Shown here one piece after another: positions 13,801-25,600 of a stretch of 64,000 nucleotides of DNA. Positions within the stretch are counted from its first letter, which is position 1. Every line of letters begins with the position of its first letter. The notes beneath the pieces are model-generated. The model made no database searches. It was not told where the DNA came from and was given only the letters and a program-made list of their open reading frames with translations. The position numbers and the translations under genes are program-made. This DNA is from Chromera velia (lineage: Eukaryota; Sar; Chromeraceae), in the NCBI GenBank assembly GCA_018398765.1, contig JAHBMJ010001405.1:1-64000 (forward strand), read 5' to 3'.

Positions 13801-14075
13801 CTCTTCCTGATGCACACATCTTTGCCATGGTTCGAAACGGGAAGGGGAATACAGAGCGAACTCTCCATTGCCACCAGCTGAAAATCAAAAGTGGCGCTGT
13901 CAAAGAAAAGACTTCTATAGGCAAAATTGATCAACAGATCGACTGCAGAAAGGCACTCAAGGGCAAGCAAGGACGCTTGCTGAGCTACCGGCGCACCTTG
14001 GTACACGAGGAAAGAAAAACTGCTGCCGTAGCGACTCTGAATGGAGGTTACTCCATCAACACAAACCCGGCCCAT
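7877..14075 (-). CDS. GH28 polygalacturonase-like protein with long disordered C-terminal extension
   Basis: Eight exons on the minus strand join in phase: 14075-13581, 13160-12990, 12667-12410, 11972-11854, 11586-11527, 11237-11111, 10867-10719 and 10382-7877 (1294 aa if the first ATG is used). The fold is a glycoside hydrolase 28 beta-helix, which cleaves galacturonan in pectin-like polymers. Landmarks: FDVIDFGAV near residue 145, NSPFWTLHPVYCDGV at the exon 3/4 join, NTDGIDPDSS (330-339), CDDCIAIKSG (352-361), GRPAKNIVIRNC, and GSEMSGGIENV, the signature of the plant-type clade. Asp332 and the Asp353/354 pair, the expected catalytic acids, are present. After about residue 565 some 730 residues are acidic, Ser/Pro-rich and disordered, with no domain I know. 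No signal peptide is evident: the first exon may start at 14075, at an ATG at 13868, or follow an upstream exon, since a good acceptor precedes 13877. Family call is firm; start and tail function are not. Confidence 0.88.
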
Positions 14076-15133
14076 GCAGAAAGCCGACTGAATGCCTCAG
14101 GGCGATTAATTATATGCGTGACGGATTCGCGCATCAAACAGGACATCCACGCGCCGTGCTTCACCAATTAAAAGAGCCGGTTTCATGGACGCGTAATACC
14201 CGGGCACGCGGACCGTTAGCCGGTGAGCTACCTATAACACCGAATTAATTCGAATTTAAACAAAAAAAATCTAACACTAATTACAATCTAATTGTGTCCC
14301 CAGCCGGCTCTCTCTACGGCGGACCGCGCGCGCACACTATATAGTGGTCGCGCGGCAAACGGGGGCCCGGGACCGACCCTGCCGGCCTATAGCTGGCCGC
14401 GGGCTCTGCATGAAAAAGACAAAGGTCAGACAATGGTCAGACACGTCGCTCGCGCGAAGTGATGCTGATAGAAAACTAACTGAGAAAAGCAACCTGCTGA
14501 CATTTCACAAAGCGCGATCCTTCGAACAGAGAGAGCTGGTATTGCATGTACATCATGTGTTTGAAGTTTGAACAGACCGTGAAGCCAGCGGAGCTCTGTT
14601 GAATTCAGAGCAACAGGAATGAAAAAAATTGAGGCAACACATATCATAAAAGTGAAACACTTAGCAACACGTCAGATGAGAAAAGGTGGGAAGCGGAAGG
14701 AGAAGGGGCCGAGCGTGGGCCTCCGTTTCCAGCAGACGCAAATCACCGTTCTTCTTTGCTGGCTTGCTCTCAGCGCATTTGCTTGTTGTGCCATGGGAGC
14801 GACACACACGTCATTGAATCCGCTTGTGACCACTTGTGTCTGGGAGAGAGCGACAAAACAATGTTCTCTGAGCGTTGAATCGGTCCTCAAGTACGTGTTC
14901 AGCCATCCCAAAGGACGTTCAGACAAAGGGGCAGACCATGCATGTGGAAAAATTGCAGACGTGAGTGAAAGGTGGCACAGTCGCCACGCCCTTCCTTTTC
15001 ATAGCTTAGACTAGGAGACAAGTGCATTGAGCCATTCTTGTGAAATGGAAAAGGCCAGACGTACAGAAGCGGGGAACGAATGAGCTTGCGAGCGAATGAG
15101 TGATTGAATGGGTGGGTGAACGTGTGGATGCGG

Positions 15134-15170
<37 letters not shown>

Positions 15171-15439
15171 CCGGGGGGGCGGTGGGTGAGTTGAGGGAGG
15201 GATTAAGGGGCATGCACTTTGTGGCATTGACTATGAAACCACTGAGTTCGGAAATTGGTCAATACGTGCCCTTGACTATGTGTTTGCGTCGATGCGTACT
15301 TGTCTGTGTTCATGTCTATCTGTGCTGCGCTATCGTGTGTGTGCGAGTCCGCTTCCACGTGTCCGTGTGCATGACAGAATGTGTATGCTTGTCGCCTGCG
15401 TCCCTTCTCTGTCTCTCACCCTCTCACCCTCTCAACCCC
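14076..15439. other. Intergenic, microsatellite-bearing
   Basis: Spacer between the divergent GH28 gene and the next plus-strand gene, so it probably holds the GH28 promoter. It includes a GC-rich stretch with CGCG runs (14320-14400), a GT repeat (15137-15168) and CT-rich sequence before the gap. A plus-strand open frame at 14619-15014 has a Cys-rich middle but no recognisable domain or splice context; I do not call it. Exons of the gene starting at or before 15996 may hide here or in the gap. Confidence 0.45.
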
Positions 15440-15690
15440 NNNNNNNNNNNNNNNNNNNNNNNNNNNNNNNNNNNNNNNNNNNNNNNNNNNNNNNNNNNNN
15501 NNNNNNNNNNNNNNNNNNNNNNNNNNNNNNNNNNNNNNNNNNNNNNNNNNNNNNNNNNNNNNNNNNNNNNNNNNNNNNNNNNNNNNNNNNNNNNNNNNNN
15601 NNNNNNNNNNNNNNNNNNNNNNNNNNNNNNNNNNNNNNNNNNNNNNNNNNNNNNNNNNNNNNNNNNNNNNNNNNNNNNNNNNNNNNNNNN
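15440..15690. other. Assembly gap (251 N)
   Basis: Run of N flanked by CT-rich sequence on both sides, so it probably marks an uncloned or unresolved microsatellite. True length is unknown. Confidence 0.99.
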
Positions 15691-15726
15691 CCCCCCCCTC
15701 TCTCTCTTTCTCTTTCTCTCTTTCTT

Positions 15727-15804
<78 letters not shown>

Positions 15805-15868
15805 CGTGCGGGCGCGTGCGTGTCTGGTATGTGCGTGTGTGTATATGAGAGAGAGAGAGAGAGAGAGG
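15691..15868. repeat. CT / GT / GA compound microsatellite
   Basis: Continuous CT run, then a GT run (15771-15800), then a GA run (15846-15868), directly after the assembly gap. Only low-complexity sequence is visible. Confidence 0.95.
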
Positions 15869-15995
15869 GCGAGAAAGATGCATGTATGTACACACGTGTA
15901 CATGCATATGTGTATATACATGTATATATATACAGAGAGAAACACCGAATGTGCTTGATTCTCTGGTGCTTTCAAAGTGAGTGTATCTATTTCAG

Positions 15996-17037
15996 CCGGA
16001 ACACCAGAACACGGAAGTGAAGGCAGAACGAGACAGGATCATACGTGCGTTCCTCCCAGACCGCAGCCTCTGCCTGTGTCTATATTTCTGAAAGAACTTA
16101 AAGATGCTGGGAGGGATGCATTGCGGCTGACAAAACTGCACTGTTGCTTTGGGTCCCTCTCACTTCTTGCAGTTTGCGGCCACGTTTCTTTTCTGCCGGA
16201 TGATGACGGACAGAAAGAGTTGCTCGGGTAGGTTGTTTTTCTCTTGCCTTTTGTTTGTTTTTCTGCATGCGTTTTTTTCATCAGAACAAAGCAAAACCAA
16301 GGTTTGTGGGTCTGTCCATCAGTGACAGTGGGTCCGAGTGATGAGGTACGCGCAGTTTTTGTTTTTGGTCTTTGAGGATTGTGCCCTCTCTCTGCCACTC
16401 TCTCTGTTCTCGTGCATACAATTCCTCGGCTCCCTAGTGTTTTTCTTCTTCTTCTTCTTCTTCTTCGTCTTCTTCTTCTTCTTCTTCTTCTTCTTCTTCT
16501 TCTCCTTCTTCTCCTTCGTCTTCTTCTTCTTCTTCTTCTCCTTCTTCTTCTTCTTCTTCTTCTTCTTCTTCTTCTCCTTCTTCTTCTTCTTCTTCTTCTT
16601 CAACCTGCCCCTTTCATCCTCTCTACCTCTTCATCATTGTCGTTTCGACTTGGCCTCACCATGCTTCCTGAAGGAAAAGCGTCAGAGGGCTTCCTGTTTA
16701 TCCGTGGAAAAAGGTGTGTGTGCCCCGTGCAAGAGCTACGCGTTCGAATCTTCTGCAATAAACCGAGCCGGGGGGACGCTCGCCGACCTGTTCCGTCACA
16801 GCAATGAGCTGTCTTGCATTTCTTTTTTTCCCGACCGGTGTTCGCCTGCAGGCTCTCCGGTATGTGAGTGGACTGCCACGGCAACAACTGGAGGCCTGGA
16901 GGCACTTCTATCAACTGAGAGAGACTCAATGCAGAAATCCTCTTTTCAGCAGACACATCACAGGGGGCAAGGGAGAGAACAGAATACAGCTCCAACACCT
17001 CGGCTGGGTTTGTGCCTTCCTGAGCAATCTGTTGTGA
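15996..17037 (+). CDS. Unrecognised protein, 3' exons
   Basis: Three exons join in phase: 15996-16227 (after TATTTCAG, ending at donor GTAGGT), 16674-16713 (after a very long TTC tract and TGAAG, ending GTGTGT) and 16852-17037 (after CCTGCAG, ending TGA). The product reads FLKELKDAGRDALRLTKL in exon one, VRGLPVYPWKK in exon two, then ALRYVSGLPRQQLEAWRHF in exon three. The Trp/Arg/Leu-rich helical text across exons two and three looks genuinely coding, but I do not recognise a family. The 5' end is missing: earlier exons would fall in or before the assembly gap. Exon one could instead begin at 16171, an alternative acceptor in the same phase. An alternative long open frame across 16338-17501 exists because the pyrimidine tract lacks stops; I consider it a shadow. 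Confidence 0.45.
16441..16611 (+). repeat. TTC trinucleotide repeat used as polypyrimidine tract
   Basis: About 170 bp of imperfect TTC with a few TCC/GTC variants. It lies in the intron ending at 16673, and no AG occurs between the repeat and that acceptor, so it probably acts as, or enlarges, the polypyrimidine tract. Poly-Phe/Leu/Ser readings across it are artefacts. Confidence 0.9.
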
Positions 17038-17534
17038 ACTCGGCGTTCGTTCACGCTTCTGCATGTTCTCTTCCTTCTGCCCCTCCTTCTTCCTTCCGCA
17101 TCGCCCGCTCCTCTGAATCCTCCCCTGCTGACCTTCTGTCCATCTTTGCCGAATGCGCCGGAACGCCTCTGGAGACGTGTGGCTCAACTCCTTCTTCCGC
17201 GGCTATTGTCGGCACTGTGAAGGAAGAGGCAGATGGAGAGGATGCAACCGCCGGGAGAAATTCTGAGGGCGGCCGGTCTCTCCAGACAAAAGCGCAGGCC
17301 CATGGGGGGTGCCGCATCTGGGGGTCCCTTTGTGTGCCCACAGGTGAGTCGAGCCGGCTAGCTGGTCATTTGAATTATAAAAAAATGCACACAACAGTCG
17401 AGTCGTTCGTTCGATTGGCCACAAAAAGAGCACACGAGGCAGTGCATCCACCACGCTTACTCTCCCACTCTCTCATTCTCCCACCCGGTCACTCATTTTA
17501 ATCAGTAACTCACTCACCAACTCACTCTCTCTCT

Positions 17535-17570
<36 letters not shown>

Positions 17571-17698
17571 CGCACACGGTTGCACAGTTTGACGCACTGA
17601 CTCACTCACTCATTCAGGGACTCTCGTCTTCATGCTTTCGTCGGTTGCATTCACGGTCTGGTCTCACTGTGCCCTGCTCACTTGTTCGTTTCTTCTTT
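17038..17698. other. Spacer before the mucin-like gene
   Basis: Separates the stop at 17037 from the proposed start at 17699. It contains a CT run (17537-17568) and an open frame ending at a GTGAGT donor (17344). That donor could be spliced in phase to an acceptor at 17729-17731, giving a different N-terminus for the mucin-like protein. I prefer the signal-peptide start but cannot exclude this. Confidence 0.4.
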
Positions 17699-20600
17699 AT
17701 GTTTCCCTCTGTGTCCCTGTTCTGTCTTGTAATGGCAGTCGAGGCGCTGGATGAGTGGAGACAAGGAGAGTGGGGCAGAGGGTCTCTGGAGGCAATCGTG
17801 CGAGGAACGGAGGAGTGTGAGGGTCGCACGGAGAGGGGACAGCAGGGGTGCGAAGAGGGAGAGATGGAAGAGGAAATGAATTTACGGGGCCAGGCGGCGA
17901 GACGGGAGTTGTTTGTCTCTTCCCTTTTCGACTCTTTGCCGTTGTTTGAATCGAACAAAGCGGTAAAAGAGCCCCTCTTCTCCTTTCTTTCCGGGTCCGC
18001 AGGAGACACAGGGGCCGTCTCTACTTTTCCCCTTCCATCCGTCAACACAGGGGATGCTGCTACTGCCGCAACTCCATTTTCACTCGGGGGACTTTCAGAT
18101 CATCTGGCAGGACAGTCCATTGAGGGGGGAATTGGGTCGTCGGCCTTCGGTAATTTGGAAGGATTGCTGGTGGAAAGTCCTGCTGACCCGGCAGGCGCAG
18201 GGGCAAATGGGCCTCTGAGTGAGGGCAGCAGCTTGTCAGGAGTGACTTCATCGTCTGGAATTTCGGAAATGTCGGACGCTCTGATGAGTGCAGCAGTGGT
18301 GCCTGCTGTGGAGAATACGGTGTCTGAGGTCTCACAAGACTTTCCGGAGGTCATGTCAGGGGTGCAAAGTGACGGATTAACGTCTTCCGGTCTCCCCTCT
18401 TCGACTCTGCCCAATCTGGAAGACGCAGTGTCAGGGGTAAGTGATCTGTCGGGGGTGATGTCAGGGGTGCAGAGTGACGGAGTGACGTCTTCCGGTCTCC
18501 CCTCTTCGACTCTGCCCAATCTGGAAGACACAGTGTCAGGGGTAAGTGATCTGTCGGGGGTGATGTCAGGGGTGCAGAGTGACGGAGTGACGTCTTCCAG
18601 TCTCCCCTCTTCGACTCTGCCCAATCTGGAAGACGCAGTGTCAGGGGTGACTGATCTGTCGGGGGTGATGTCAGGGGTGCAGAGTGACGGAGTGACGTCT
18701 TCCGGTCTCCCCTCTTCGACTCTGCCCAATCTGGAAGACGCAGTGTCAGGGGTAAGTGATCTGTCGGGGGTGATGTCAGGGGTGCAAAGTCACGGATTAA
18801 CGTCTTCCAGTCTCCCCTCTTCAACTCTGTCCGATCTGGAAGACGCAGTGTCAGGGGTGACTGATCTGTCGGGGGTGATGTCAGGGGTGCAAAGTGACGG
18901 ATTAACGTCTTCCAGTCTCCCCTCTTCGACTCTGCCCAATCTGGAAGACGCAGTGTCAGGGGTGACTGATCTGTCGGGGGTGATGTCAGGGGTGCAGAGT
19001 GACGGATTAACGTCTTCCAGTCTCCCCTCTTCAACTCTACCTCATCTAGAAGATGCAGTGTCAGGGGTGGTTGATCTTCCAGATGCACCCCTTGCTGTGT
19101 CCTTGCCTTCGTCTTCCCTGTTGCAAGAGAATTCGGGGGGAGTAGGAGTCTCTGAGAGCACCCTCCTGGGGGGTGCTGAGGGAGGTGATTCAGGGGGCCT
19201 CTTGTCGGGGGCCGGCATCACCCCTGACAGTCTTCTCGAGACAGCAGAGAAGTCTCTGGAGGATGTCCTTCCAGGTGAGCTTCAAGACCCCGATCTGCTC
19301 AAGGGAGAGGGTCTAACCACCCAGCTCATCGGAGTCTCTGCTTCTTCTTCGGATATCGACCCCACGACAACCACTACGACAATGACAACAACCACATCCG
19401 CTCCGACAACGACCACCACTTCCGCCCCCACTTCCTCTTCCAGCAGTATTCCGGCAACAACTGTTACAACTACTACTACAACCACCACCTCCACCACCAC
19501 TACCAATACCACAACTACCACAACCTCCACTACACCAAACACCACAACAACAACTACGACAACCACTACCACTACCACTACTACCACCACTACTACCACT
19601 ACAGCTCCAACCACCACCACAACTTCTTCTCGTGCAGGAGGGCTCCTTTCGGGGCTCCTTCCCAGTCTCCCCCCCCTTCCCTCGCCTTCCTTTGGCAACC
19701 TCTCACTCCCGTCTTTCGGGACAGAAACGACAACCACAACCGCAACCCCCACGACAGGAGCTCCCCCAGACTCTTCGACTCCACCACAAACAGACGACAC
19801 ACCTCTAGGGGGTGCATCAGGTGGAGATTCCAATCTGCCATCCGAGACACCGGCAACACCCACGGGACTGTTGGGGGGGCTGGGAAGCGGAGGTGGGGGT
19901 CTGAGTGGAGGTGAAAGCGGAGGCGCCCTCGGAGGACTCTTCGACGGAGAAATTCTGGGACAGCCGACGCTGCCGCCACCGACACCCGAGCAGGTAGGCC
20001 TCAACGACTGCCTGGCTGACTGACTGACTGACTGAATGAATGAATGAATGAATGAATGAAAGAATGACCAAATGCCTGCATGCATGCTTGCTTGATCAAT
20101 GCATGAGTCAATGAGCCAATGGGCTGTTGATGGTTTCACGAGACTATCTGACTAACTCATCCTTTTGCTCAACTGGCTTTCCTTTGAGTTTCCAATTCAC
20201 TTTCTCGTGGGTGTCCAGACACAAAAGAGAAAAAGAAGGCCCACCAACTTAAGACAACCACTTAGTTTGTTCGCTGCATGGTAGAGAGCATGCCATTTTG
20301 AATCTGACTGCGCCTCTATCATCTGGCCAAACTTGACTTGGAACTTTTTTGGTAAAATGTTTGAAGCCTTCTCTTTGACCCGGAATCGCAGAAAAGGAAA
20401 AGCTCTGCTTCTCCTCTCGATTCTGCATGTTCTTTTCTTCCAGTTCCGTTCCCTTGGAAATCTGCATCGATCTTTTTCCGTGGAAGGCGACAGTTTTGCG
20501 GGAAAAAAGAGGGAGGGATGACCTTTTGAGGGGGAACTGGGCGGGCACAGGGGGGGACATCTGACTCCTCGCCTGCATGCCTCCAGAGAAGGGGGACGAT

Positions 20601-20989
20601 AACGGGATCCAGAAACTCCTTCAGAGCAGTTGAAGTGCCAGAAAGAAAGATGGAGAAAGATTAAAGGAGAAAGGCGCGGCAGCTTGAGAGGAGAGGAATA
20701 GAAGTAGGACGGAAGAAAAGGAAAGAAGACGAGGAAAGGCTGCGGGGCAGAAATTTTGAGAACGCAGCAGCTCATGAATGTTCGAAAGTTGTGTTTTGCT
20801 CTCCGCTCCTCCGGCATGAACATCATGGTGGCTGGAGGATTGAATACGACTCACGATTTGTCGAAGCAATCGACCATTTCACAATATCAGAATCGCACGT
20901 TTGAGCACTTGTACACGCTCGCTCCCTCTTCCCCCCTTCTGATTCTTTGTTTCGCCTTTTCCTGTCTCTATTTTTCTGTTTCTCTCATG

Positions 20990-21050
<61 letters not shown>

Positions 21051-22621
21051 TGTTGCAGGCTCTTGCGGGGCTAGAAGCGACTGTCGGTATTGCAGATGCA
21101 GTAGCCCAGGTAACAAAAGGAGGGCAAAATAGGCGAAGGAGGAGAGAGAGAGAGAGAGATAAGTGGGTATGTACATAGCGAGGGAGAGAGAGACAGGTTG
21201 ACAAAAGAGGGTGCGGGAGAGCGAAAGGCAGAGAGAGTCTGAGAGAAAAGTAAACAAAGGAGAAAGCACAACCTTATCTTTCATTTCGAATCGGCAAAGC
21301 TGGCAGAAAAAAGGGAGGTCTCATTCCAATGTGAGACGTCACAGCAATTAACGACTTTTCCCCCCTCCAGACGTTTCTTTTTTTGAGTCCCTTAGTTCCT
21401 TTTTGTCTTCGCTTACACGCGTTTTGCGCGGCAAATCTGCCTGCCTGTAAGTCTGCTTCCTTCTCTGCCTGCTTTCAAATCTCGTTCTCCATGTCTCTCA
21501 ATTGTTCTGTCTTCTTTTCCTTCTCCGTCATATTCCGTCTCTTCTTCTTCTCATTTCCTTCGCTTCTCAATGAAGCATTGAATTTGTGTGTCTGCAAAGT
21601 TTCCGAGTCTTTTTCTAGTTAGTTTTTCTGACTAAAACTGGCCCGTGGTTCATTCTTGCGCTGTTCTCATCCCCGCTCGTCCGTTTCTCTCTTAATGTGC
21701 TTCTGCATGGTCCACTGGATCTCATTTTTCCTCTTTTCCTTCGTGTCTGCCTCTTCGTGCAACATGCAGGTTGGCGGAATGGGCGAAAACGCGGTGAGCG
21801 GAGTCCTCACGGCTGACCCTTCTGAGGTCAGTAGACAGGCAGGCAAGCAGAGAGACACATGCAGATAGGGAAGGAGGAAGTAGAGCAACCCAGCTTATAG
21901 TCATAACGAGTTCGAGAGACAGAGTCGGCACGGCAGTCAACGAACAGAGAAAGATACGGGGGATCGAAAGAAATGAAACAGACGGAAAGGTCAACTGAAG
22001 GAATTCATGCAAATAGAAACGGAAATTGTATGAGAATCTTTTGCAGGTAGCCGCCACTGCAGCCGCTCTCGCAGCTCAGAGACAGGCGGAGAAGGAAGCA
22101 GAGGAGAACGGAACAGGCAGCGGGACTGCTGGAGGGACTTCAACTGGGACCGGAACCGATGGCGGCACTGCGGCACCTGCTGTGGGAGGAGCAGATGCGA
22201 CCCCCCCCTCCCAGGCTGTTCCCTGTGAGGACGATCCGGCCGTGGAGTCCCTCGGGTACTCTTGTGAGCAGCTGGACACCTTCGGGTCCATTCTGAAAGT
22301 CTCCTGCGAGACTTCAATAGGGGACCTGGCAACAATGTATGTGCGTCTGTCTACCTGCCTACCTGCCTACCTGCCGGTCTCTCTGGCGGACTACGCATGT
22401 CTGCAAGGAAAATGAATGACTGCGCATGAAACGCGTCATCTTTTTTGCCTGCATATAAGGGAGGACGAAAGTGTGTCGGCTTGTGCGTGCGCGCGCGCGT
22501 GTCTGTGTCTGTGCGTGCGTGTGCGTGTGTGTATGTGTTTGTGTGTATGTGTGTGTGTGCGCGTGTGCGCGTACATATGTATTAACATACATGTATATGT
22601 GTGTGTATGTGCGCGTGCGCG

Positions 22622-22662
<41 letters not shown>

Positions 22663-25600
22663 GGTGGGTGGGGGTGGGAAGGCGATAGAGTGGGTGGAGA
22701 GGGAATGTAAATTTATGTCCGTTCTGTGTTCAAGTATGACCGTATGACCAGCCATCTGCCTTTTTGGTTTACTCTTCCCCGCCCCTCAGACGTCGGGCTG
22801 GGAAAGAAAACCCCCTGTAGACACCATGCAAATAGATCCCCCGCATTGTTGCTGTTCTTATGCTTCTGGCTGCGTGACTGTCATTCTTGCGGCTGTACAG
22901 TCTGTACGTGTTTTTGTGATTGTCTCACGATTTTTGTTCTTTTGACTGTGCTGTTTTTGCTGCTGTAGGTTCAACGAGGCGATTCCTGATGGCCTGGGTC
23001 CCTCCCTTCTGATCAGGGACCTCTGTCCGAAGACTTGTGGGCTCACAGATTGCACACCCACACAGGCACCTTCCTCTTCCTCCTCTGGAGGGGAAGGAGG
23101 GGGGGCAGTTAGCGGTCAGGGCGTCAATAGCACCTCCTCACCTACTCCTTCTGCTTCTACAGCCCCCCCCGCTGTCTCAGTCTCTTCAACGTCGACCTCA
23201 ACGTCAACGACCACAACCAGCACATCCACAGCGAACACCAGCAGTACCACAACGACAAGCCCGCAGGAAGCGATTTGTATCCCTCCTGCAGTGTAAGTAC
23301 CAACTAGGGGCAAAGAAACAGAAACGACTTTCTGTTCGACTTTCACGCACTCTAAACAGTGTGAGGAGACAGGGAAAGCCTTTCCTGGGTGTGCAAAGGG
23401 ATAAATCAGACCACAGACTTGTTCTGTGTGAGACGAGCATTCTGTCCGTCCCGTCCGCTCGCATCTATGCATTCGCATCTGATTCACACACAACACACTC
23501 AACCGGTGCCTTCCCCTGAACCTCCATCCGAGACTCCATCTCAAAGTCTCTCTTTCTCTCTCTCACTCTCTCCACCTCTCTCTCCTTCAATTCAAACCCC
23601 CATGCATGCACTTGAAGTCTTGTCTCCCTCCCTCAGGGCATCCCTCCCTCCATTCTTTTGCTACCTCCTGTCCTGTCCTGTCCTGTCCTGTCTGTCTCCC
23701 TGCCCTCTTTCTTGCAATCAGCCTTGACTCCGCTCTCTCTACCTGCCTTCTCTTACCCAAAGGAAGCTAGCTCTGCATGTCGGACAAGTAGTCACTCGAT
23801 CACTCGATGCTGCAAGCGCACATGGCGCGTGGCTGTTTCTCTGGCCGGCCACTTTGTTGTGTTAATTGTGGCTCCACCCTTTTGTATCTGCCAAACAAGA
23901 GCTTCGTGGTGCACCCCAAGAAGCACTTTTCCCAAATGAGCCGTTCAAAGCGTCTCTAAATTTTCCATTTTCTTTCTTTAATTCTTCCCATGCACATGCA
24001 TGCATGCATCCATGCAGCCTCCCCACAGTGGACCTCAACCGGGAGTCCCTCGAGTGCAGCTCCATCATCTTCGCTCTCAGACTGATGCAGCCGGACATCG
24101 AACAGGTCCGTCGGCCTCGTGCCAAAAATGACAGGCGATAAAGAAAGTTTACATGCTGCATGCATATGAAGGACTTTTGGTACAGGAGCTGCGTAAATGA
24201 AGTGCACCATAGATGCATACATGCAGGCAATCAGAGGCCTCCTCATGTCTCTATCGAGTATGTTGGGTCAAACGCAGCACATGCTTCCCTCTGTCAGACC
24301 TTGTCCGGCCTCTGTTGATTGGTGGGCGAGTGGATGAAGAATTTGTGGCTTTGATTTGAGTGAGAATGAGTAGAAGCGGGAGCGCAACAGTGAACGAGAA
24401 AGTGTCGCAGGAGAAAGTGAATCTAAGAGTCAAGGAGTGAAAAGGCTATCCACTATGCCTGTCTGGTCGCACAAATGCAGGTGGACCTGAGGCGACTCAA
24501 ATGGACGCTCTCGGAGTCCTTCCACGTTCCTGCTTCTGAAGTTTCGCTCTGCTCTCTGGACCCCTACGTGGGGGATGACTCAGAGGAGTCCACACTCGTC
24601 GCCTTCATGTGAGTCTGTATGTATAGAATCGATTGCCTGGTTTTAGGATCGACCTGAGGGTTGAATTATCGCTTCTATGTGTCCGTCTCCTCGATCAACT
24701 TGATCAACTCGAGACAGACAGACACAAAACAAATTCGTGAGAGAAGAAAGAAGTGCCGCCACACTTCCCTCGTTGTATTAATATCATGATGCAATACCAG
24801 TACAAACTGACGGCATGTCGAGGCAAAGCAAGCAAGCACACAAACGAATTATGAATCCTTCACAATTAATTGGCTTTTTCAGGAAGCTCCCCGTGAAAAG
24901 GCCAATTAAGGTTGCCCGACGTGGATGGAGTGTGGGAAGGTGCTTATGTTGGGAGTGACTCTTCAACAGAAGTGCTTATGCTACAGTGAATCTTGTGTAA
25001 ACTCAGTCGAGGCTGGCAGTGTTTTCATTATGCAGTGCACCTGTAATATACAGTTTGCCTTCTTTTTCTTTGATTTCTCTTTTGTCTTTTTGCAGAATTG
25101 CTTACGGCTCTCCAACGCTCGGGTACACCTACAGCAGTGTGTTCGATGTCAGTTCGTTGATCAGTCAGCCCTGCACCTGGCCTTGTAGTCAGTAAGCCTT
25201 GAATAATACACGCAGAGAGGGATGCACACACTCAGAAAGAAATGGACAGAAAGGAAACGAAAGGCATTCACACAGAGACATTCACACACTCATACAGGCA
25301 GGGAGCCAGACAAGCCAGGAAGCGGACATACAGACGAGCAAATAATCAGACAGGTACACAGGCAAAAAGCCAGTTTGTGTGTGTCCTACCTGTCTTCTAC
25401 GTTTGCTGGCTGGATGCGTTTGATGTACACGACTGATAGACTCACAGACTGACTCACAGCCCTTCATTCATGCATTTCGTCCTTTCTCCTTTTCTTCCAT
25501 CCTTTCGCTGTTTCTTTTTCTCTTTTTCGCACTCTCTCTCTCCCTCTCTCTCCCTCTCTCACACACACATGCACACGATTTTGAAAGTGCGAACGACCAT

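Noticed and set aside
14165-14235. tRNA-like sequence on the minus strand (TAGCTCACCGGCTAACGG…)
   Set aside because: An A-box-like stretch is present but there is no GGTTCGAATC B box or matching acceptor stem. At most it is a worn tRNA-derived SINE head.
16338-17501. Open frame of 387 codons
   Set aside because: Openness comes from the TTC tract and pyrimidine-rich flanks; a different frame with spliced, phase-matched exons explains the coding-like parts.
18100-19088. Long minus-strand open frames over the mucin-like exon
   Set aside because: They mirror the 105-bp repeat; a multiple of three keeps all frames open. The plus frame has the signal peptide and downstream exons.
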